Assembly (NCBI RefSeq): GCF_020740795.1
Contig: NC_067296.1
Location: forward strand, 5,123,001 to 5,187,000
Direction of reading: 5' to 3'
DNA length: 64,000 nt
Source of the DNA: Apus apus
Lineage: Eukaryota; Chordata; Aves; Apodiformes; Apodidae
The notes beneath the pieces are model-generated. The model saw nothing but the letters and a program-made list of their open reading frames with translations. It was not told the origin of the DNA and did not search any database. The translations under genes were made by a program, and so were the position numbers. Numbering within the stretch: the first letter of the stretch is position 1; every line of letters begins with the position of its first letter. Below, piece by piece: positions 1 to 14,548 of the stretch.

Positions 1-3000
1 TTTGTGCTGTGACAGAATTCTGCCAGTCCTGCCAAGGAACAGGAACCACTGCAGTTGAATGTCCTTTTCCTAAAGAGTGGTAGAAATGGCATTTCTGTAC
101 TTGGAAACTTAACTTTCACTGCACTAATTACAACTGCATGCACGGTTGTGGTAAATGGCCACGTCCCTCGTAATTGCACATGAACTACACGTAGCCTGCA
201 CAGGCTCTTCTGAACACCCAGGTGTCACCTGACCACCAGGAGAAATGTGCTTCCTACACACTCTGCTCGCTTTATTTTCCTTCTTTCTTAACTCATGGCA
301 CAATGCTGCAACTGTAAAGCAGCCCCTGGGGCTGCCTCCTTCAGGTCTACTGCTGACGTGTATCTCCTTCCCTCACTCTTTCCACCTTGCCTGGACAACT
401 CATAGGTGCAGAGTGGGTTACTTGGGACAGGAACGTTTCAGCAGGACCCACGATCACTGGAATCTGAGACCTACATTTTTAATGTGCCTATAATGTTACT
501 GTTACTCATTACTTCGTTTCACTGGGTGTGTCATCTGCTATTTTCCCTTAACGAGGAGCTGTTACACGGCGAGTTTGTTCACCCTTGCTGGGTGTCAGAA
601 GATTAAACCACATGGGGTGACAAGATTACAAACACTTTGCTGGAGGGCTGAAAATACTCTGGAACAGGATGAGACGTTTAGCATGTTCACAGAGCTGCAA
701 CTTGCCAGTGAGTGAAAGGTGGTATCATTCCAGAGAGCACAGGAAACAATAACTGGGCAGTCATGAGATGTGTAAGTTACAGGAAATATTCAAATTCAAA
801 GTCTGCTCTGACACCCAAGCCTCAAATAACGCTTCTAGGGATGGATTAATTATTCAGGCAGAAATCCTCACCCACCCAATCTTGCTACCTGTGAGTCTGC
901 CAAACCCAGCCCAGCCCTGTGCCATCAGATTCACAGCCACCCTTCAAACATCTGCATGATAATCCTACAGCTTTCTGGAGACACTACTTTGGGGATTGCA
1001 ACGTGATGTTGCAACGGGAATACCACTGCACAGGAATCACTCCTTTGGCAGAAGATGATGAGGAACTGTGTGCTACAAGCTCCTGAGAACATGGACAGAA
1101 GAACCAGCTGCATGGGAAGATGAGCAGCCCTGAAGGTTCTCGTGCAGAGGCAGCAGAAATGAAGGCAGCTTCATGAAAAGCAAATGGGATGTCCTTGGAG
1201 AAAGGCTACAAGGGGAAATAGGTCTTTGCATTCAGGGGCTCAGGCCATAACAACACCAGCTTCTCTCAAGAGTCTATTTCTGCAAATTCAAGAGAGGCCT
1301 TCCTAGCCAATATGGAATATTACCAAAACAATTAATTTTAAAAAATCCCCAGTTTCTCTCTATTTCCGTGTCTTGCTTCAGACACACTAACATTTTTATA
1401 TATACATGTAAGGTTAAGCTGTCTCCTTTTTTGGAGTTGAGATGGGACTTTCTCCTGGGTCAGAGAAGAAGGTACCATGTGCAGTCCTTTGCCTAATTCT
1501 GCAGCATGGGCAACTGCCACCATCCAAGGAGTGCCTGTTTTGATTATTTAACCTATAAACACATGGCTATGCAGGAGACCTAGAGCATCAATGAGAGCTC
1601 TCACTGTCTCCTGGTGTTTTCCTGTGCCTTACTAATGGCTTTGACTGAATATCTTGTTATGGTGCATTGAAAAACTCTTGAGTACAACTCTATGCACCGG
1701 ATAGAAGTGGTGGAATAAAAATATGCATTTGCCTGATGCTTCCTCATCTTGCCATAATATGCAGAATTGGATCCAGGCTCCCCAGAGTTTGTGGCACAGG
1801 TTTTTTCGTTCTGGCCCTGATCTGATCTCAGATAAGGAGGCTGAGTTGCCCTAAATGGTCTCACAGTGATTTGTGGTAGGAACATGATCGGTTGTTTTCT
1901 TACAACAACACGAGTACCATGACAACTTGGAAAGGGGAACTCTGCAGCATCTGCACACAGAGGAGATTTCAACATCAGACATGGCCAAACTCTGGTGGGG
2001 AGTGAAAGCCAGGAGGGCTGAAGGTCACAGACTTGTGCAGAATAGGTGAGAGAGACCAGAGAAGGTGGAAGTGGGTTTCTGAGTAGCGAGAGGTTTAAAC
2101 AAGCTGAGATGACAGGGAGCAAAGATGACAAGGAGGGCGTGGGAGACTTCAGGATGATTTTACCTCAAACTGCAGGATAAAAACATGAGAGGGAACAAAA
2201 TAAGAGGAAATGTTACCCAAGGTCTAGGGAAAAATAAAGCAGAAATCCCTATAGCAGACTTAACCCCTGTGTCTCTAACAGACTTAACCACACCTTTGCA
2301 CTTTGGGGAGATTCAGCCATGAACCAGATTCCACCTTTGCCCCCCTGTTCGTTTCTTCTGGGGTTAAACAAAAGTGTGGAAGAAAATAAACTGGTGGGAG
2401 GAATGTGCTATAAATCATCCCAGCAGAGGTAGGGGGCTTGCATAATTTTTCAATTCCATCTCATTATTGATAAGAAGGTGATTTTCACATCAACAGACCC
2501 TAAGCAGAAGTACTCAAAGGCCTTCAGGAAAAAAAAGAAAAATCACATGCACAGAGACAAAGTTGCAGAACTTGGCTCTAAGTGGAATTAAAAATAGATC
2601 AAATAATAACATATAAGGATGAGAAAGCATTTAAGCAGCAGTGACAGTATTTTGGGGACATTTCTGGCAAAACTCTTAAGTGAGACCACAAAAAGGAAAT
2701 GTGTACACAATCAGGCACCTTAGAGAAACTATTTAATGAAGGGGAATGGATATTAGGAGGAGCCAGATGGCATAAAATCAGAGCAGGAGAGAACAGCGTG
2801 CAGAGGTGATGCCTGTTACCCAGAGATAAACAGGACATGGAGAAGATCAGGAGAGTATCTACACAGCTGCAGAAACCCATCCTGCCAAGCAGTGCTTGTG
2901 GTGAGAGCAGGGAAAGTGTCTGTGTGTGTAGGAGTGCACAAATGAGATGAATCATTGTCAGAAACAGAGTCCTGTGAGCAGCAGAACCAGCGCAGCCCTT

Positions 3001-6000
3001 GGACATGCGGCTTGAGACTGACACCAGCTTCTGATGTCTCACAGGGGGTGAGCTCATACAGCAGGTTTAGTGGAAGCACTGATAAAATTAAATTCCTGAA
3101 CCCAAGCACCTATTTTCCTAAGACTTATTAGCACTTCACATCTTTGAACACACTGCCACATGGGTTGAAATTGGGTAACAGGTCTAAAAGCTACCAGGGA
3201 GAAACTGGGAGCCACAAGCAGACATGCACATGGTGTTATCCTGTGAGAACAGGCTAGGAAAGACACTGTCACCTCCTGTGTGCTGCAATTGGGTATTGGC
3301 ATTCAATTATCAACAATCTGGTTAACAAAGACACATGAAAATGTTGGCAAGCTGAAAACCCAGGCTAACATTCTATCACCATTTTCTTTTCACTGTATTT
3401 TTTTAACTGGGTTTATCTAGTAAATGACTATGAGCAAGATGAAGCTGATAGGACTTGCTCCCAGTTCCAGTGCCTTGTGGTCTTCAAGAACTGGGTTACT
3501 CCAACCACATTTCCTTTCCACATGAAGTCTCACCCTACTATAGCCCGTGGTTGTACAATCAGCTCCATCTGCAATAAAATGCCAATTAAAAGACTCTGGG
3601 AAGTTTTATTACCTGGTATAGTTGAAACACTTGCAGATGCAGTAATGAAAGTACTGATCAAAGTTTGACTAGTATTAATTATGTTCTCAGGCACTTCACT
3701 GCTTCCTGCATTCCAGCAAGGGCCAGTGGAGAGGCATCAAAGAACTGCCACAGCAGTGATTGTCCCCTTAACATCACCACCAGCAGCAGGCAGGAAGTCC
3801 TGCTGAAAACTCCATCTTCCTTTGGGAGAAATACTTTAATTTCTAGGCTTGAGTACTTGGAGTAAAGTCCGGATGTCTAAGTGGAATTGCTGAACATTTT
3901 AAGCCAAGGCAAATGGTTCAACTTTTTCCAAGGGCTTTTACATTCAGCTTCCACAAGCCAAGGATTCAAGGCCAAGGCATTCTTCTGTCCTGAGAAAAAA
4001 ATGTTTCTAGAAACTCCTAGAAGGAACAGTTCACACTGTGACTAAACCCTGAAGAAATTAACCTCAGAAAAAGACTGAAAATTAGAGCTCTGTATACATT
4101 TGCCTGCTAATTATTCCATGCAATTGGATGGGGAATCTTAAATAGCCTTTAGACTTCAACACACATTTTCAAATCCATTATCATTACTTCTCATTTGCAT
4201 GGAAGTAATTCCCTAAATACAGAGGGTGCTGAACAAATGTAAAGGAAGGGAAAGTCTCTGTCTAGAGAAATTCAGAATCAGTGCAAGTATAAGAGGGAGG
4301 AAAAGAGTAAAATAGGCACGGAAATGAGCATTACTGAAGCAGGCAGATGGCCCAGCTGGGTAAAAAGGGATTTCTCTTCCTGCAAAATATTTGAGAATTT
4401 ATAAATGTTCCCAAACCACACTCAGATGAAGCCAAACCTCTTCAATGTGCTTTGATGAAATGATTAACAAAAGCAAATATCTAAACAGTTTGGTTTTCAG
4501 CAACATCAAAAAATAATCCCCAAACTGAAAGAATCATTTAAAAAACACTAGAAATAGCCAGAAGCTGGATACTTTCTGCTTTGGGGTTTGTTTGGTTTTA
4601 AGCAAGTAGGTGGAAAGTTTCTTCCAAAAGAATGGAAAAAGTGAAAGTTATTTTTGTTTTCTTTCCAAAATGTTTTGTGGGGAAATACTTGTGATTTTCT
4701 GATCACCCTACTTCAGAAGCAAATTGCCAGAGCAGGTACCCAGGAGCCTGGGAGCTCCAAGCTGCAAGAGTGCCAGGACTTAGATTTCCCAGTGTTTCGT
4801 CAGTTTGCAGAGGGGTAGTGAGAGGTGGCTTCAGGGACTTGGGAAAAAGAACCTCTGTTGACTCATCTGTTCTGGAGGGGGGAAAGGTGGGTCCCTTGCA
4901 GTCCCTCTTGCCCATGAAAGGGATCCCTGCAAGATGTCCTCAGCAGCTGCTAATGTAGCCCACAAGAGAAGGCAGTTTAGTCAGCTGGTGTTGAACTCTG
5001 CAGAGTATCTAGACAGAGCTTCAACTCCCCTGTCCATCAACATGGCATGCAGCAGTTGTTGTGCACTTATGGAGACCCACCCTCTGGAGGACTGCTGCAC
5101 AGGAGCCCTTCAGTGGAAGCAAACAACTAAGAGAGCCCCGGGAGCAGTACATGGGTGCTGCTGATGGGTGCATGGGTGCCTACCTTCTCCCAGGAAATAA
5201 TGTTCAGCTTCCTGTTGCTTTGGCAGACCTTTCCCAGCTGTCACCAGGCCTCCACTGTCCATTAGCAACTTCAGCAACTCCAGGCCAGTGCAGACCAATG
5301 TCCTGTGCTCAAAACTAACTTTGAAGCTCCATGTCAATTTTCAAGCAAAGAAGTAGAACAATTTTTTCCATCTAAGTGTAGTCAGCCACATGCCTTACCT
5401 AGATCAAGAAAAAACTTTTTTTTCCTTTCTGCAGGTGCAGGAGAGAAAGGCCATGTGCCTTTTCCCCCAGCATGTGTGGCAGGGCTGGCCCTACATCTCT
5501 TGCTGAGAGCTGTGTCTTTTGCACAGGCAGGAGGGCAAGCAAGGACAGGCACATAGCAAGCAGGGGCACAGGCAAGTAGACACCCAAAGAAGCAGAGTCA
5601 ATGCATTTATCATTAGCTTGGGGTTAGTAAGTGAGCACAAAATCTGAAGAACCACCCAGGTATCAGACAATTACTCATTTTTTTTATCTTGTCAGGTGCC
5701 TGGGAAGTATTTCTCCTCAGTAATGAACAAAATAAAGCTACCATCAGAACCACTGCTTTCTGCAGGCTTGGCTTTCCAAGTCACCTTTTCAAAGTGCTTT
5801 GCTTGGTGTGTCATTTGTGGAAGGAGTCAGGGCTTGGTCTGCAGGAAACTGCAGGACAGGGCCTGTATGACTGCAGGAACATGGCACTGGCCCTCGGTTG
5901 GAGATGAGGTGGTTCCAGGGCTTAGCTCCAGAAAAGCCCAGGCTGTCTCAGCATCTTCTGCTAAGCTGGTAGGACACTCAGCATCTCCCCTCAGGATCAG

Positions 6001-8120
6001 AGCAGCCCTACCTCATCCTGGCACTGCACCTCAGGCTGGGGACGTGACTAATGTCTGTCAACATTGACAGCAGCAGTTTGGTTTTAATTATCTTTTTATG
6101 ATACCTCCCAGCACAATGGCACATGTTTGTAGGCAGTTCTGCCCTTTATTAGGGTAACCAAAGGTGGGGGGGGGGGTTGCTAAGATCCCATCTGCAGTAA
6201 ATTATGTCTTTGCCAAACCTAGAATACTCAAGCTGCAATTTTTCCATACAAGTCATCCACCAGCATGGAAATCTCAATGAATTAGCTGTTTCTCTGAGCA
6301 TTTGAGCAACAACTCGTATGTCAGTGATAAGGGATAGAAGAGAATCTATGAAAAACAAACCCTCCATCTACAAAGATTTGCAGGACAGGAGACTTGTTAG
6401 CTGGTTTGGAAACAAGTGCTGGTTTGACTTGTCTAACAGTCTCTCCTCCACAGCAAGTCATGGACACTCACACACAACAAAAAGCTGCCCACAGCAAAAC
6501 TCCAGCTGGCAAGGAATATTTCTTCCATTCTTACATTGTTTTCACTCAAACAAGCAGCTGCTAAGCTATGCCTAAAACCTATGAAATTGGCCAGAGGCAC
6601 TTCATGGACAGTTAAAGCAATTCTATAGGACTATTGAACCAGCCTCAAGAATTTTAAAGAGAAATGTAGCCACCAGGAGAGAAGTATAGAGCAGCTCGAA
6701 GTACAAAATAATACGCATTCAATTCCAGTGCTGAAATCTCCCCTCAGCCCATAAAGGACACTTGTAATGGGCACAGAGAACCCAGTTGCTTCCAATATTC
6801 AGTGAAAAATAAACAATTTCTTCATTTTTTTAATTTTTAGAAAATGTTACGACATTTGTACAAGGCATTATTGGTTTTGCAGCTATAGATCTTGCACAGA
6901 CTGACTCCTGTGTTTAACTTTCTATATTCTAAACAGGTCCCATTGACTTTCATAAGCCTGCTTGTAAGTAAAGATAACTTAGAGAATCAAAGCCCCATAA
7001 ACTGTGTCATTAAATTTTAAGAAGTCAGAAGCTGTACGTTCTCTTCCCAGGCTGTACCAGCATCTCCTACAAGTGCTAATGAAACCAGTTCTCATGCCAT
7101 GTTCTCTGAACATGAAGATGACCCAGATTTGATTTTAGTCTTGATTGCACAGATGAAAATAAGCAATAACTCATGAAAATCAGTGTAAGCATACATAGTA
7201 GTCAAACTATAGCTGATAAAGTTCTTGTTCATTTTGGGTACCTCTCTGAAGTTCAGTTCTCTGTTTAATACACATGATGCATCCAGTCCATATAGTAGGT
7301 TAGTAGAGCTCATTAGAATTGATTCTCCATGAAATTGTCAATAATTCCAGGAGATTAAAAAAAAAGGCTACACAGAGACTGACAGACTGATTCAGCTCCA
7401 GAACACGAGGGAAAGATGACTCAGATTTTTGCCAAAGTGGCTGACTCCTCCATACTTTGTAAGAGAGTTTTCCTGAAAATCAGGCAGGGTTTTACTGATA
7501 ACAAGGCTTCATCAAGTAGGAAGTGAGAAAAGAGAAGTGGGGAGGACTTTGTCTCTCAAGAACCTTCTCAAGCCAGTGCAAAGATATGGGAGAGGAAGAG
7601 GGTGAAAGCATCATCCCCATCTTATTTTTGCACATTGCTTTTTTATAGCTATCTTCAAAACAACAATAAAGTAGAAGTTGCTGGAGAACCCCCAGAACAA
7701 AAAGTGTTTCTGCTGTTCCAGCAGATGCTCTTTTGCTCTAGAGTAGGCAACATCTTTCCACATCTCCAGGACTGGTTGAAACACTTTCCCCCAAGCCCTC
7801 CTGACCCTGGTTTCCACAGCAAAGAGACCCAGGCTGGGAGGTTACCCTGACAGCATTGCCAGACCTGAAGGACTCACCTGAGAGCACCTCTGCCCTGCAA
7901 CCTCCCTGCTCAGAGTACATGAAAAACACCTTGTGAGGGACTTCTTCCTTCACACCCAGGGTTCATATTTTTCTAGGATATCCTCCAAGGGGATCAGCTA
8001 TTGTGCATCATCTCTGCAGTACTTGGCTAGCATCTCCTTGCAAAGGCTTTCCTTCGAAGTCTGAGAGTGTTTTTGTAAAAGGGGGTTTCACTGAAACAAA
8101 GAAGCCACCACAGATGTTGT
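1..8120. other. intergenic desert, no gene recognised
   Basis: AT-moderate sequence without CpG islands, recognised transposons or RNA genes. The open frames (up to 176 codons near 1601-2131) lack recognisable domains and look random. A G run occurs near 6165-6175. I see nothing else I can name. Confidence 0.6.
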
Positions 8121-8220
8121 GTGGAGGGACATGGTTTAGTGGTAGACTTGGCAGTGTGTTGGGTTTGGAACTTGAGGACCTTAAAGGTCTTCTCCAACCA
8201 AAATGATTGTATGATTCTAT
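8121..8220 (+). mobile_element. CR1 LINE 3' end fragment
   Basis: The sequence follows the CR1 3' UTR pattern: GGGACATGGTTTAGTGG, then CTTGGCAGTG, then GACCTTAAAGGTCTTCTCCA, ending in the ATGATTCTAT-type terminal octamer repeats. It is 5' truncated, as most CR1 copies are, and somewhat diverged. No coding part is retained. Confidence 0.85.
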
Positions 8221-10012
8221 TAGCCAGAATTTGAAGGAAGATGAACAGAAGAAAACAAGAAATCCTGCTTTTCAGTAGAAGACAGAGTAGCATCTAGTGC
8301 AGGTTCCAGTTAGCACCAAAACCACAGGGGACACCTTTAGTTGGGACAAACATCACTGAGAAGGTAGATGGTAAAACAAGCATATCCTGGGCAGGGGACA
8401 CCAATGAATCATTCATGAAAAGCATAGGAAACATCATAGTCAGGGCAAAGAGAATGCTAATTTGCTTTGCCACCTGATCAAATGGAGCCACTGGCCTTAG
8501 GGATGCAGCCATTTTGGGGGTTGATTGCTAGAGTTAATACAGAGCATTAACTTTGCAGCTTTGCTCCAGGCAGAACTTATCCCAAGTGATCCAAAACTTT
8601 CAATGCACTTATTCGATCAGAAGATTTGTGTGTGTCTATGTGTGTGACTGCCTAATTAATGAGCTTCTTTTCAATATTAATATGTAGAAAAGTTTACTGC
8701 CTTCAAGATGTGTCAATATATACATTTTTCTGGTTAAAAGAAGCTTGCCTTTGGCTACTTTAAAATATAAATGCTATTATTTAAAGCATACTGTGGTTTA
8801 GAGAAAAAGGGATCAAATTGCTGAAGTCTTTGGGGAGGATTGCTACAGAATTTATGCCAAATGTCTCAATAAATTGAAATGAGTAACCTGAAGTATCTTG
8901 GTAAAGATTTTTCAGAAGGCTTGGCCCTATTCCTTCCCAACCGTCAAAGAATATTGTCAAGTGATATCAGCTCAAGTGAAATCAAGAAATATCAAGTGTA
9001 CAAGCTCCTGCCAAAGCTGTTGAGTTGCTCCTTGCCCTGTGTAAGGACTTCAGGGAATGTGGGAAGCTCAGAGCCCAAGCCCAACCCCAACCAACCCCCC
9101 CAGGTGCACATGCACTGGGCCCTCCCTGCACACAGCCTTGCTCACCAGCACAACAAACCCCAGCCCTACCTCACACTTGTGTCTGGCAGAGGCCAAGTGC
9201 TACCAGGTTGGTCCTTCCCCAGACATCCTCCAAGTGGTGGCTTCTGAGACTGGTGCAGCCCCGCCATGCAAGAGTAAGGGCCAGAGGTGCAGGCAGACCT
9301 CTGAAGCTCAGTCTTGGTTGCAGAGCACAGCTTGTCCTTGGACATGCTCCCCACCTCATACCTTGTGTCTGGAGAAGAGAGCAAGGATAGAGAAGAAGCA
9401 ACATCATTATTGCTTTCCTTTTTACAGATCGAAACTGAGGTATGAATACAAGACAGATCTCCAGTGCAATTTCCTCATTACTTTTCTTGCCTAAAGAACT
9501 TCAAAAAACAATTTTCCCCAAGTGATTTTGTCAGAGGTTATACAGGAAGCCTCTGGAAAAGCCAAAGGCCAAGTGCTGTGTACAAGCCAATATTTTAACT
9601 GTATGACTATTCTTTTTCCCCAGTGGGTGTCTCTATACAATGTTTTCCAAATTGAGCCCAAAATTATCCTTCCCCTTCTTAAATTTCCCAGAGTGTATCA
9701 TATTACTCTTTCCTACCTGGCAAGGCCAGCCATAAACTTCCACCAGTGACTGCTTAGCAGGCTGAGTGTAGACTTGCAGGAGAGTAAAAGCCTTCAGAGA
9801 GTCCTCCCTGCCTGTCTGGACCCCAAATTACTGTCTGCAGATACAGCAAAGAATATTCCAGGGAAGTGGAAGGGTGGGGGGAAAACGCCTCTTATCTTGA
9901 TTAACCTGATGAGCTGATGAGGAAAAGCAGCTGATGCCCATGAAACAAGGCTGGAGTAAATGGCAAACACCTGTGGCAGCTGTGAGGTTCTAAACAGCCC
10001 ACCTGCTTCTTA
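8221..10012. other. intergenic, no gene recognised
   Basis: Between two CR1 fragments. An imperfect inverted repeat GTTAAT/ATTAAC lies near 8533-8551. Frames of up to 145 codons near 9025-9494 are Pro/Thr/Cys-rich without domains. Nothing else seen. Confidence 0.55.
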
Positions 10013-10252
10013 TCATTGAACTTAGAATGGTTTGGGTTTGAAAGGACCTTAAAGATCATCCAGTCCCAAATCCCTTTCATGGGCAGGGACACCTCCAACT
10101 AGACAAAGTTGCTCAAAGTCCCATCCAGTCTGTCCTTGAACACTTCCAGGGATGAGGTATCTGCAGCTTCCCTTGGCAACCTATGCCAGTGTCTCACCAC
10201 CCTCACACAAAAGAACTTCTTCCTAATATCCAACCTAAATCTATCCTTTTCC
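10013..10252 (-). mobile_element. CR1 LINE 3' end fragment, inverted
   Basis: Read on the minus strand this is a CR1 3' region: the plus strand shows AGAATGGTTTGGGTTTGAAA, GACCTTAAAGATCATCCAGT, GGGCAGGGACACCTCC, the CATCCAGTCTG-CCTTGAACACTTCC block and GTGTCTCACCACCCTCACA, in the order seen in CR1 antisense. About 240 bp, 5' truncated. A small plus-strand frame through it is only CR1 antisense and not a gene. Confidence 0.92.
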
Positions 10253-13200
10253 AAAGTGGGATGCTTGGGAAAACTGAGCGAGCTTCTTGAGCAAAGATCT
10301 TCTGGTCAACAAGCTCTTATTTTGAAAACACAGTGCCAAAACTTCTTGCTCGGTGTAGGTGATTATTACATTTCATGAGAGAGGATTTAATAAGCAAGAG
10401 TTAGCTGATTGCTATGAGGTGACAGGAGTAGTAGCAGAGTACAAAGAGTCTTCAGGCTCCTTTTGTTTCCTGCTTGCTGGGGCTGAGAGAAGGATGGAGA
10501 TAAAATCAGGAAAAGGAAGAATTGTAAAATCTGCCTGTTCTTTCTTCCTCAGCTCCCTGTGGTTGTGAGGCAGATCTCTGTAATACAGCAGAGAAGCAGC
10601 TGCTCAAATGCAGTAGAGTTAAAAAAAAAAAAAATCATATGCTTTATTGGTGTTATTTGATCTCTAATAAATCTACTGATTATGGGATTTTTGCATGATG
10701 CTTTGATCTCAGTGAAGTGTGTTGTGGCTGGGTTGCTGCCACCCCTCTAATGAGTGGTGTTGGAGGCCCTACATAAACAGCGGCCAGTACAAGCGGGGAG
10801 GAGGAAGGTGAGGGCTGACATCCCTCCTGCAAAGTAGGTCAAGCTCCTCCGAGGGCTGGGCTGTGCAGTTCCTCCTGTTCTAGCAGATACCTGTGAGGGA
10901 TGAAGAGTTAGAGCCTCAGCTGCTCCCTGCTGAGGACAGGTCTTGCTCCTGCACTGGGGTGATACGTGAGGGAATTCCTCAGCTTCATGGCTGTAAAATG
11001 CAGAGCAGCTCCACAGGGATTAGCCCAGGTCACAGCTCAGACAGAGAGGGCTCTGGCAGACCAGTCCGAGAGCTGCAAAGGTCTCAAAAGTTGTTGTTGT
11101 AGCAGATGGCATGTGTCTGGTACTAACCTACCGCGGACTCACTTGCAAACCCCTAAACTGCCTGCAGAAGAGTTAACTGAAGATGCTCTTTTGAGGCTCA
11201 GCGCCCAACAGAGAAATGTATGGAGCAAAGGCTTGAGCCTTACAAGGCTTTGGAGGTTGTGCTCTAGCTGTGCTGTGCTTGGGCTCAGCTGCATCCAAGT
11301 GCCTTGTTTGACAAGGCCCTGTTTGGCAGCACGACAGTTCACACAGGTACATCCCTGCCTCGAGAGGAACAGACACTGGGCTCTCCAACGGGCTCTGACT
11401 GGGTGCCAGTCACAGAGCTAAGCTGCTTTACCTGCACAGCTCAGAAGAGCCCCTCCACAAATGGGCTTGTTCAGGCCAGGAACATCTCCAGTGGAGTCCT
11501 AATTCCCATCTGACATCCAAGGTGCTGCAGTCATATTACTAAGAAACCAGCTAAAACAGCAGAGGAGGCCTTTTGCTGCCAGCTCCTGTAATAACGTGTC
11601 CTAAGTGCACTTTCTTCTAGCTCTTTCAAGTCATGCACGCACAAGTTGCTTTACAAAGTGGTCTCTTGTCTGAGCCTCACAAACTTGTTTTACTTATGTC
11701 TTAGATTCTAGCAAGGACTGCCAGAGGGGAAGCAGTGTTACACTGGATTGCACCACAGAAACCACCCAACTTAAGTCGATTACCCTTTTTGCCATGGGCT
11801 GACTTGCTTATGCAGGTTTGCTTTGTTATCAAATGTCTGTTACGACACATGAAAAATACTGAGCTGAGAGAGGCCTGTTCTGTGATCTGGATTATCCACT
11901 CTCTGCTTCCCCATGGAAGCTTTAAGGAAAGATTCTTCTGTGCTGACTAAAAAAATCCTGGACCTGGAAAGTTTAACTGTGGGAGAGGAGACTGGCAGCA
12001 CCTGCCTTTGAAGTGAGCTTCTTGGTGGCCTGGAGCAGCTTGAAAGATGGTTTTAGTTCTTCAGTTGGTGAAGCCTCAGATGTGATAGATCTTAATGCTG
12101 ACCTGCAGGCTGTTAGGATCCCTCCAGTTCCTCTCTTAACTTTTCAGCTGAGTAAGGGACAGTATTTTCCTTCTGTTTTCACTTTAGAACTTGAGTTTTT
12201 AGAACAGAATTAACACACCTGAAAATTTCACAGTTAGTCTGCAAGAGATGGGCTGGGATTCAAGGAAGCTCCTTTCAGTCCTGTCTTCTGGGTGTGGTTT
12301 TTCCCTAAATCTCATGTCCTATTGTAGGTTGGGTAGCCCTCTAACTCCAATTAAGACAATAAAAACAGAGCTGAGTTTCAGAGCACGTGTTTCAGTGGCA
12401 GAGGTATCATAGCTCAAGGTTGGGCAAAGGATTCCTGCCTGTCTTGCCTCCACACCTCCTTGTCCCTCCAAGAATTAGAATTTTAACTCCTAAAACATGA
12501 GATTCTTGAAAAGCAGTCTCAGGACTCTTCTCTTCTGCTCACAGGGTTTGCTATTTTCAGGTTTTTGCCACATCCATGCAGGCTGGAAACCTTCTCTTAA
12601 TTAATGCTGAAACTCTGCTATATACATATGACTCCAAGGTCTAAGGTTTTAAGAAAAATACCAAGTATCATGAGACTCCTCATAAAATCATGACAGTTAG
12701 CTCACTGAATACACAAAGAGCAGTCTTGTACTTTTTTCCTCTTGAGTTACTTCTACTTTAGAGTAAGGAATCCTAGAGAGAAAAAGAGCAAAGAGCCCAC
12801 AAAAGATCCTTGTGTCACACAGCAAACTTCCTGGAATAAAACTACCAGCTCTGTTCCCCTGAAAAGAGGTAGCCTTTGAAGATGCAGTCCATCAGACAAT
12901 ACACCAGTTTGTAAAGGTATTGGAAACACTTGTTGGAGAAGCCAGAAGCTGCCAGTTGAAAGCTGAGGTTTTAAAATGTGAAGGATCAAAATACATCAAC
13001 TTTAAACTACTTTCTATAGCCCTTCAGACAAATAAAGGAACCCTTAAAGAGAGGGTAAAATCAAACGAGGGATCCAGGCTGGGACTGGTTGTCCTCCAGT
13101 AATTTTGAAACCAGGCTAAATTTAGAAAAAGAGGCCCTGAAACTTCTCCTGAACAAAACTGGTGTTTGTAACCTGAAATAGTGATGAGAGTTTCACTTTT

Positions 13201-14499
13201 CATTATGAGCAGATTATCCAGGTTTTTCAGCACTGGTGTGTCAAGGAATTTAAACCACTATTAAAAGAAAAAGTGTGATACTGTAAGCTGTGAAATGACT
13301 GTGGCAGCAAGGTCTGCACGTGCTAGTGAGGAGTAAGGACTCTCCTTGCACAGGGACCTACATTGGTTCATCCCCATCAGTGAAATATAGCAGGTGACTA
13401 CATGGATGGAGAGTGTGGATATTCTCCTATTTGTTACCATTTCCAGGGATAACCTCCTCTGTTAACCAGAGCTGCTTGGAGAGCTGTTCAATTTGCTTAG
13501 TTTTTGGGTTTGTTTGGGGTTTTTTTTTATTAATAGTAACAACTTTTTCAATATTATGGACCTCTCTGGCCAGTTTAATCCAGGTCATCCTGCTCCTCTG
13601 ACTGCTGGGACTGATCTAGAGGTGAGGTACCATGGGGCCCACCCTCTTTGCAAGGTGCTTCTCTAAGGAAAAGAGTTGTTAACCCAAAATACTTGGCAGC
13701 TCTAAGAAATTCTGGCAGGTAATTTTTGCAGTGCAGTCAGTCACTCTCAGCCCCTGTGGCTGCACTAGTTTCTCTGAATAACTGCAGTAGCTCTGCTCAT
13801 GAATTACTGTGATTTGTCAGCTGTAATATAAGCCCAGCTAAGGTTTTGATGCTTTTGCCAGCAACATGTGAAAGAAAATATTTGAGTGAAGCTGTCTAAG
13901 CCAGGTTGGGTAAAGAAAAAGGGGGGTAAAAAGCCAACTTGACCTGCCCAGATTTATTTCATGCAGTGGTGAAACCAGCCCACTGCCTGGATTTAAGACC
14001 AGTGGATATATTTAATCTGTTTGAATAACTCCTGATGGGTGTTAGTCTTCTTTCCCCTGGAAATTATAATCCAATCCTGCATACCATCTAAATAATGCAA
14101 TAACCTTCTATAATACCTCTTTTCTTGGAGCAATTATACATAACACTAGGAGAGGGGGGGAAAAAACCCAACATCCTTCTGACAAGAATTGCTACAGTTT
14201 GGACAGTGAGAACTTTTTTCACTGCTGGGACACAGAGCAATGGTGCATGAAGTGGGAGGCAGGAAATCCATGCAGGCTCCCAAAGTTCAGACCCAGCTCT
14301 CGATATCCCTTTCTGGATTACTGCTGGAAAAACTCAACAATGTTCTCTGGGTCCAAGTGGGAGTTCTTGATTCATTGAGCTTATCTAGTGAAAAATGTCA
14401 GGTAGCTGCACAGGGAGTGGTCACGATGTTCGTTACTGCTATAACTCTATATATAGCTATATACATATATGGTTACATATATTATTACATAGAGAATTT

Positions 14500-14500
<1 letters not shown>
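10253..14500. other. intergenic, no gene recognised
   Basis: Contains a poly-A run near 10621-10634 and the AT-rich lead-in to the GATA microsatellite. No coding, RNA or transposon feature could be supported. Confidence 0.55.

Positions 14501-14548
<48 letters not shown>
14501..14548 (+). repeat. (GATA)n microsatellite
   Basis: About 12 uninterrupted AGAT units, preceded by TATA-rich sequence from about 14445. Likely length-polymorphic. Confidence 0.97.

Noticed and set aside
8533..8551. GTTAAT...ATTAAC inverted repeat as an HNF1 site
   Set aside because: The half-sites are separated by seven bases instead of one, so an HNF1 dimer would not fit.
10109..10378. 89-codon plus-strand frame
   Set aside because: Its first half is antisense CR1 LINE sequence, not a gene.
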